Shown one piece after another: positions 56,340-64,000 of a DNA stretch of 64,000 bases. Each line of letters starts with the position of its first letter. Within the stretch, counting starts at the first letter, position 1. Under the pieces are notes generated by a model. It saw only the letters and a list, made by a program, of their open reading frames with translations. It did not search any database and was not told where the DNA came from. The translations under genes were made by a program, and so were the position numbers. The stretch spans positions 1 to 64,000 of the forward strand of contig JASANG010001446.1 of NCBI GenBank assembly GCA_030248215.1, read 5' to 3'. The DNA is from Enoplolaimus lenunculus. Its lineage: Eukaryota > Nematoda > Enoplea > Enoplida > Thoracostomopsidae.

Positions 56340-59300
56340 ATGTATTCGCAAACAGGCGGATTTGTCATTAAGTTTTGTTTGGGAATTTTCTTGTACAACG
56401 TAGCTGGTGCAACCGATCGTGTAAACTTTTATACAGACAATGGATATGAACAGACGATGCCATATCCTGTTTACAAGTGTGTTTATTTTGTTTCTTGCAG
56501 TTAATGTAGCAGTATTGTATAATGAGCTCGTACTTGGTTATAAAATAATCGAATAATGTTGATTTCAAATTTCCGATTCGTACGTACCTCTTTGGAATAC
56601 CCAGCTAAATATAGAGTCAAACGTTATAAGGTCGATTGACACAAATTTTATTGTGCTAACTGAATCGTAATTACTGCATCCAATAGTGTTAATTTTCGAT
56701 GTTTATTAGATAAACTGGATCTGACTAAATTTATAAGGCTCGTGTAGTTTATTTGTTCGTATGATCTTTCTTGATCTCTGTTGCGAAATAGCTACTCTTT
56801 CAAATAGTATTGATTTCGCATGATATAGGAATGTGTGAGCGGTTTGCTCCTTTTATGCCATGCTATTTATTGTTGCTAATTGAAACCTGTATGGTAAAAT
56901 GTTAACAGTTCTATAAATATACTATATAATTATGTTATTAGTTTTACGAAAAATATACGAAACGGAACGAAAACCTATTTTTGTTGTATTCGTATTTACG
57001 TAATTGTAGACTATTATACGTGCCGTAGGTTTTACTTTCATTAGTATGTCCATGTACGTTTTAGTTGCAGAGTGCACTTGTTTTTAGAACAACTTCCCGT
57101 GAATTGCAAGAAGACCTGCTGACAGTATTTGGTCTGAATCATGTTCCGCAACCCAGAAATCCAAATCCTAACGAAGCCGCCGCTTTTATGCTTTATTTGT
57201 ATCGCATAATGGCGCTTCAAAACAGTGAAGATGCCGATGCCGCTAATTCAATTAATCCTGCATTCAGGTATTTAATTGAATTGCTGTCGCATTTTTTCAA
57301 TCTCTGAATTACTACTTGCCTGAATGGTAATCTTTCTTGAAGTATAATTTGTACTGTTTTTTGCACGGCATTTTGATATGAAAATGCACATTGCGCGTAG
57401 GTATTCTGTTTAAATCAGTACGTACGTACGTATACTATGTACATATGTTGTAATTTTCGCTAAATAAATTCTTTGCAGTTTGCTTCAGACATTTGGGTAA
57501 CAACGGTGGCTTTGTTCAAACCGAACATGAACTATTTGATCACGCTGATGCTGACACCATTATGAGTTTTGTGAACCAAGGTTAGTGAGTGTTTTAAATT
57601 TATTTTTATATGTACACCTACCTCAACTATAGTTTTTTGCTGATTTAATGCTTTAAACTAACTAGGTCATCGGTGCTTCGTTGAGCATCATTTATTTGAT
57701 ACGCATGCACAATTAATAATGATTACACATTTACGTACACATGAGTCTGTTATATATGTGTACCTGTTGTGAAACGTTTTTATTGTGTATGCAAGTTATT
57801 TGATCATATCTTAATATTGTTCGTGAATTTACAAGCCAAGTCACCTTCCTAAATTGCGTTTACCATATTTTTCATTTTAGATCACATAGTAGACGCCAAC
57901 ATGCGCCCAACTTTGAGTCATATGATGTTTGATGTAACAGATGTGAATCGTGACGATTTTTTGATTGGTGCCGAATTGCGTTTGCTTCATAATGGCTCTC
58001 GTTTCAATCACGGAATGGAATTTAAATGTCGCATTAAGCTGTCAAAGCCAAGCATTGATGGAAAGTATGTTTGCATAACGTCATATGCAACATATCAGTG
58101 CGTACTTATATGATGAAAAATCATCGAATTTACTGTTTTCATTTAGAACTACTAGCGAGAATTTTCTGATAGGTTTAGCAGCTGTTCAGTTTACGAATGA
58201 CCATGACAAATCTTTTTATGCTGAGTTGGATTCATTCTAAATCAATAGCCTTGACACCATTTAAAAGGTGGAATAGGAACTGATTAATATGTTATCTGAA
58301 CAGTAAATTTTTTGTAACAATAGTCAACAACTTTCCAGTTACTAACAAGATTAGTAATATGTTGTTTGATTATTTTGATTGGCTTTTTAATTTTTAGTGG
58401 CCAAGAAGTACTTGTGTGGGAGCAAATGCAAGTTGTCAAACTTCATCCTGTATTAGAACCGTCATGGACCGTTGTTAATGCTACCGATGCGCTTTCTTAT
58501 TGGATACAAAATTCGGCGCCCCAGAATATGGGCTTAAACATAGAAGTTGAAGACTTGAATGGTAGTCTCTTAAAAAGTGCAGTTTTTAAACTAGTACATA
58601 TACTAACTAATTATTGATCTAGATAACTTTGTAGGAATTTATTAGTATGGTCCGATCATGTGTTAATATTTTTTGACATGCTAGTCGTGCAGTAAGCAAA
58701 AAAGCATTGTAAAATCAAAGTAAAACGTTACATTGGCCATTACTGTTTATCTGCCAGTGTGCGCAATTTTTTACACTAAATATTTATGCTGCGGCAGGTA
58801 ACCCGGTTGATCAAAACATTCATATCTGGCGAAGGTGTTCTAGGTTTTTGAATATGTATCAGTGAAAACGTAACATCATAACTCTGTATCTTGCACAGTA
58901 AGCTTAGTGCTTACACACGATTCAAAATTGACTAAATCCAAATTAGTTACTTTGTTATTTGTTTCTAATAAATGCAAAAAAAAACACATTCGTTGTATCG
59001 GGCATTGTTCAAATGTGTTAAGCCCAATTCGTACATGCAAGTTTTTGCTGCGAGAACTTGCAGCTGCAAATTGCACGCAGGACTTGCATTTTTCATCAGC
59101 CAATGAGAAAGCAGCAGCAATAAATTCAGTGAACTTTGTACGGTCGTTCACACATGTTAATTAAATTCCTAGCTAAGATTTTTAATTAATTCTTTGCAGC
59201 TCCAAGTTTTTCGAACGGGATTTTGGACAAACTTGCAAGTGCAAGGTGCAGCTGCATGTGTTCGCAGCAAAAACTTACACGTGGGACTAGCGCTTTATGG

Positions 59301-60732
59301 TTATAATAGATTTTTTGAAGCGTAAACTTATGTGTGCATTACGATTAATAATTTTATAGGAAATCGTATTACACCGTTTGAGTATGGATTTATAAGGGGT
59401 TTTATGGTCGGATTTTTTCGTGGTAATATGGCAGCACGGCGTGCAACTGCAGACGCACGAATAAGACGTCAGAAACGAAGCACTGCTTCTAGCGGAGGTG
59501 CTTTAGTAAATGGATACAGTGTCGCTCAGGATCCGTACAATGCCAGACGTAAGTTTTATACTGAAGTGTGACAAATCGCAATTGGTTTCAGTTTTAAGTT
59601 GTAGTTATTGGTGTGGCTGGGAGAAGATTTTTGTCCAAAATGTGACGTGTTTTAGTCATATAACTTGGTATAGCACTGGGGTTATAACAACTAATGTATT
59701 ATTTCAGGAAAAGCGACGTTGGTTGTTGATGTTTTAATTGCACTTTCTTTGTTTTACGTATTTGTGTCCATTATAAAATAATCTGATTTTGAAAGCAATT
59801 ATGACAATCTCATTTATGTATTACTTGTGGTTAAAGAATAGTTGTGGTATTTAGGCGTTTAATTATAGAATTCCTTGAACATGGATTTATGTATTATCGT
59901 CGTGGCTGTCAGCGTCGTATGCTATACGTCAGTTTCAAGGAACTTGGGTGGTCGGTAAGAAAATTATTATCGAAAATTTGTTGTTTACGCTTATTTCATG
60001 CTATTACGCACTTTTCTACTCTTGGGATGCTCTAGTTATCGGGTTGGATATCTTCACCGACAGATCCTGTATAACCGCTGAACCTGGATTTTGAGGTGCA
60101 ATAATACTACATATTCTTAGTCAGCTGAATCTGTTTGTCGCGTCTTGCTATGTGTGGTGATCTTACTGTAACAAATAGAGTTAATGTGATGGTACCTTTA
60201 TTCGATTCTGCAAAAACTGTTTGCTGTTCATTTAGCTGTGGATTATTGTTTGTTTTGCTGAAACTATTTATGTGCTACGCTATGCATAGACGGACAACAA
60301 CAATCTGAGCTTAATTCCAATATCTAAACGTTTACTTAATTAGAATTATAAGAGAGTAAGTGAATTTTCGATATAAATTAATTATAGTTATAAGACACTG
60401 TGTAACGGCCATACTGTCTGTAAACATCTTGACATCTATCTTATCGATACCTATCTATACTCTCGTTTATTTAGCAATGGATTATCGCACCTGCAGGCTA
60501 CGCGGCGTACTATTGCGACGGCGAGTGTTCGTTTCCGCTAAATCCGTCAATGAACGCAACAAATCACGCAATTGTTCAAGCCTTGGCAAATGTAATGGAT
60601 CATCGGGTCCCGCAGCCGTCATGCGCACCATCTCGCGTCTCTCCTATTCAAGTATTATATTTGGACGATTACGGTAATGTTGTACTTAAACGCTTTCCAA
60701 AAATGGTTATTCGATCTTGCGGGTGTCATTGA
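56340..60732 (+). CDS. BMP5/6/7/8-type TGF-beta superfamily ligand
   Basis: Secreted growth factor signalling through BMP receptors and Smads (family knowledge). Exons: 56340-about 56480, 57071-57267, 57489-57580, 57881-58064, 58398-58561, 59360-59548, 59869-59954, 60475-60732 (TGA); about 436 aa. Exon 1 gives a signal-peptide-like start ([17 protein letters not shown]); its 3' end is uncertain. Propeptide: [55 protein letters not shown]. Furin site RIRRQKR in exon 6. Mature domain: [48 protein letters not shown] (conserved N-glycan site), [13 protein letters not shown] and RSCGCH, which place it in the BMP5-8 group. Oddity: where the family has PKPCCAP this protein has PQPSCAP, so the cysteine that normally links the two chains is Ser (60619-60621). 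The other six knot cysteines are present. Confidence 0.93.
59022..59290. mobile_element. Inverted-repeat MITE in BMP intron 5
   Basis: Left arm CGTACATGCAAGTTTTTGCT then GCGAGAACTTGCAGCTGCAA; right arm TGCAGCTGCATGTGTTCGCA then GCAAAAACTTACACGTGGGA, an imperfect inverted match. No coding capacity. Just upstream of exon 6. Confidence 0.6.
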
Positions 60733-60944
60733 ATTTTGGTGCTTTATTTGTATATTATATACAAAACGTGGTGCCTAAACTGTTGTTCTCAGACCCATGT
60801 CAATTATTATAGAAGCCTGCCAACTAACGCCTAAGCCGAAACCGAAGCCTAATGAAACAGAATGTTAACGGTAGATGGATGATATGGGAGAGAGATGTAA
60901 TAGTAGCTGGTATAGAAATGACATATTAAAGATCCTCTCTGATT

Positions 60945-61040
60945 TTAGTTCTATATTTGGACGATTACGGTAATGTTGTTTTAACCTTAAGGGCTTTTCG
61001 AATATGGTTATTCGGTTCTGCGAGTGTTGTGAATTGTGGT
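60945..61040 (+). pseudogene. Partial duplicated copy of the BMP last-exon end
   Basis: About 95 bp repeating the 3' end of the BMP last exon and the first UTR bases: TATATTTGGACGATTACGGT, then AATGTTGT, then ATGGTTATTCG and TGTGAATT(G)TGGTGC, about 300 bp downstream of the original. It starts after a TTTTAG acceptor-like site but diverges into a shifted frame, losing the SCGCH end, so it cannot encode a working C-terminus. Confidence 0.85.
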
Positions 61041-62135
61041 GCCATTATTACGGATAACATTTTAGTGCTTAAGTTTTTGCTTCCAATATGCGTTGATTTG
61101 AGAGCTAATATATGAAGCAAAATGTGAAGAGTAGTAGCCTAATTGGGTAGACGACTAGGTATCTGAAAGCAAAATGTAGCAGTCACTAGTATAAATAAGA
61201 CCGTGTTAATGTTAAAATGCCTGGATGGACTTGCTCTCGTTCTTGTCAGTTTCCCCGCGTCCAATTAGTAGTATTAAATACCGAAATTTGTGACGAATCC
61301 GAACTTGAATCACGAAATAGTGCGTTACTGAAGGCGCAGTATTATCATTGGAATAAATAAGCACGGTGCGACCGACAGCACCTGAACAAACGGGGGTGGG
61401 GGCTGCCCTCACATTTCAGGGTGGGGGTCCCAAATTCGCCAGCGAGAAGCCAGACGCGTTTTGAAACTTAGGCGGTTTTTGTTGCAACCGGTTAGCTTGG
61501 TTGCCGGTTTAGGGTGGGCCCCCAAATGAAAGGTATGGAGATAGCTGCTAGGCCCTGGCGTCCGGACTCCAAAACTTTTGGAGGCGGAGCCGCAGCTTTT
61601 TAAATACCTCATTATCCGGCTGTGTCTTTTCCGGAGCGGAATATCCGGTCGTACTTCGATGTTGAAGATTAAAAAATTGCGCGGTTAAATAAAAGTAAAA
61701 TGATTATTAGAATTGGCGCTTTCTGAGACGATAATGTAAACGTATGACCAAGCAAAATTTTCTGGTTATTTCAATGTACCTAATATGCCTACGTATGCAG
61801 CTGTATGTGTATTACTTTGGTGCCTTTAATATAAGCCTTTTGCGACTATTTTGCTCTCCTTGAGCTTGTTTTTTGTAGTTGACTGTACGGTTATTGTTGT
61901 ATTTTTGTGTATTATTTTTGTAAATATGCAGTTTATAAAACATATTAATGTCGCGCAGAAGTATTGGTTACATTTTTGGAGCACGACATATATTCGTATG
62001 CATATATATTAGGGTTGTCTCGGGCCAGAATTTTACCGAGGCCGGCGATGAACCCAAGGCCCCGAGGCCAAGTTAGAACGCGTCAAAAAAACTATTACTT
62101 AGTACGTAGTTACCGTTATTAGTATAGCAATATAT

Positions 62136-62535
62136 TAGAAATGTGTCGATACCAAAATTTTTGCCGATACCCATTCTTATTTTGAAATATGCCGAACCGA
62201 TGCCGATTCCAAGTTTACTATACAATGAATAAAGAACAAATTGAATACTACATTACATCATTATGCGAAGACTTAATCCCTAACCACTATAAACGATTAT
62301 ATAATTTTATTAGGATGGTTCATGTGTACTAATTTTTTCAAACAAACGCAAGTGAGAGATAAGAATTCCATAATCAGACACACTAATATACGCCAAGAAG
62401 TAAAATTGATAGCATTTAACTGACTGTTATGACCAAATAGTATCGGCAAAAAATCTGCATTTTTTTCGCAGTGCCGATGCTGATACTCACGAAAAGAGCA
62501 GATTATTACCGATTACGATTAATTCGCACATCCAT
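62136..62535. mobile_element. MITE, GATGTGCCGATACC family
   Basis: From TAGAAATGTGTCGATACCAA to GATTAATTCGCACATCCATG, about 400 bp, colinear with 32909-33296 including the internal GTGCCGATGCTGATACTCAC block. No target duplication noticed. Confidence 0.7.
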
Positions 62536-64000
62536 GTTATTAATACCGATTTGTATTAACAATGTGCATTCGGAATTACAAAATACCGAACGGAACCGGA
62601 ACCGAAAAGTCACAAATCACAGCAATTTTAAAATTAACAACTCTAAGAAACATAAAAACATAAGTTATTTAATAATACGTTTCAACTGATAGGAAAGTTG
62701 ACTGTAACGAAAATATCGGTTGTTAGGGTCCTGATATCCATCTGACTGTAAGTTGAATTTACTAGAAAGTGTAAATTTCAGAAAGTAACTTTTAAATTTA
62801 CATCGGATAAATGTTAGCTTCAATCACTTTAAGTAGTCAGTTTTACGTTTAATGATTCTTTGGATGTTTTCATTGGACAAAATTTTATCTCAGTAAAGCC
62901 TTAATTTTATTTTACGTGGAATGATATTGTGACCTTTGTCAGAATTTGTCGAAACGTGACAAATGTCAAGTTGTAGTATCATTCGTTACCTCGCCATATC
63001 TTTTTTGCCTTATTGTTGTATTTGTTCCGGAACTTGCCATGTGTGTATTTTGTACTATATATCAAAATGTTTCTATTTGAAGATCTGACTTTAGCGTGCA
63101 TAATAAAAACTTTTGTTTTATCTTTGATGTCGTGTCGCAATGATAGCATAAATAAACCCTTTTGCAGTTCAATATTATCCCATAGACCAATTTCCAAAGC
63201 CTGCTTGTCATACAGGATATGGCCAATGTGACTGATTAAAATCGTAGTAGCAGTGATATAGACATATGCTTAGGTTGGCCCATGTTACTTTAAGCGGCGT
63301 CCAGGTTTCTGGTGGGTCTGTAAAAGAGTACTTAGGTTTAAATTCTAGATAACGTTTTTTTTCTGCTTAGGCTTAGGCTTAAGCTTTGGAATACGCTTAA
63401 TGCCTCAGTGTTAGAATACATTAGGTATATTAATCTGCGTAAGAATAAAATTTAGTTAAAGCAGGAAACGGGCAATTTGTAGTTGCGTTCCATTTAAAGA
63501 TTAAGTGCGGAACATTTTTCTGTCGGGCTAGAAAAGAGGAAGCTTAAGCTTTGGATTAATTTTTTTTGCTTGGCTTAGGCTAAGGCTTAGATTAGGCTTA
63601 GGATTATGTTCATTCTTACGCTTAGGCTTTGGCTTAGCCTTAGGAATTTGCTTATAATACTGTTCCGCCCCTGTTCTTTTTTACATTGACCGTATTTGCT
63701 ATAAAGGTGACCCTCATACAATGATATAATTGTGAAAACCAATTAAAACGAACCTTATATTAAACGGCCTACTTTTTCTTTATTACTTTGCTGTTGAAAA
63801 ACAGCCTGAAATTGATCGTTTATATTACCACATCAACGTCCATTAGTTACAAAACTACTGCAGTGCTGAACAATAAAACTATTTCTTTTATACAGCAGGT
63901 CAAACAGTAAGGAAAATAAAGAATATTGAAAAACAAATTAGGTTACAAACAGCTGCCGCTGGTTGATATAAGTTCAAGTTGAACTCAACGAAAAATTTGG

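Larger units (their letters stand above)
60733..64000. other. Downstream of the BMP gene: repeats, no gene recognised
   Basis: Starts with the probable BMP 3' UTR and the partial exon copy (60945-61040). Further on: a GATGTGCCGATACC-family MITE (62136-62535) and TTAGGC-rich MITE relatives near 63280-63690 (GCTTAGGCTTAGGCTTAAGC). A GC-richer patch at 61380-61600 has short frames on the minus strand that I cannot assign. Confidence 0.5.

Overview
This is a nuclear window from an animal genome. The evidence is AT-rich DNA, genes split into many exons by GT-AG introns (a few GC-AG), a complete BMP5/6/7/8-type growth factor (a metazoan-only family), and many short non-autonomous DNA transposons. 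I cannot name the species. An invertebrate, perhaps a tunicate, is my inference only. I rebuilt exon structures by reading exon by exon with phase bookkeeping and comparing with remembered vertebrate orthologues. No database search was possible.

Layout. 1-6180 (-): UTP6, a U3 snoRNP/small-subunit processome protein, 13 exons, C-terminus off the left edge. 6258-6686 (+): unrecognised ORF head-to-head with UTP6. 9290-10147 (+): glycine-rich, acidic-then-basic ORF, probably a 3' exon, followed by a 50-bp minisatellite (10348-10697). 11109-12023 (-): unrecognised 304-aa ORF that may splice onward. 13386-13703 (-): weak candidate coding exon. 14035-25066 (-): complete 20-exon SCFD1/SLY1 (ER-Golgi Sec1/Munc18 protein). 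28149-32864 (+): complete 8-exon ESD (S-formylglutathione hydrolase). 35302-41167 (+): complete 10-exon TCEA (TFIIS). 44155-45234 (+): intronless ADAL (N6-methyl-AMP deaminase). 52414-55101 (-): four-exon C2H2 zinc-finger gene. 56340-60732 (+): eight-exon BMP5-8 ligand.

The genes are unrelated housekeeping and signalling genes with no operon-like logic. Introns and intergenic DNA hold many MITEs, several with clear terminal inverted repeats and target-site duplications: hAT-like with 8-bp duplications, TTAA-flanked piggyBac-like, and TA-flanked foldbacks. There are also tRNA-derived SINEs and a LINE fragment. No retrovirus-like, LTR or Polinton element was recognised.

The most interesting items are: the BMP ligand carries Ser in place of the conserved inter-chain cysteine and has a broken tandem copy of its last-exon end; two TTAA-flanked MITEs carry an internal tRNA-like (Pol III-type) sequence; ADAL is intronless among intron-rich neighbours and has a foldback element just 67 bp upstream of its ATG; and a hAT-like MITE sits inside a SINE whose uninterrupted sister copy lies about 600 bp away.
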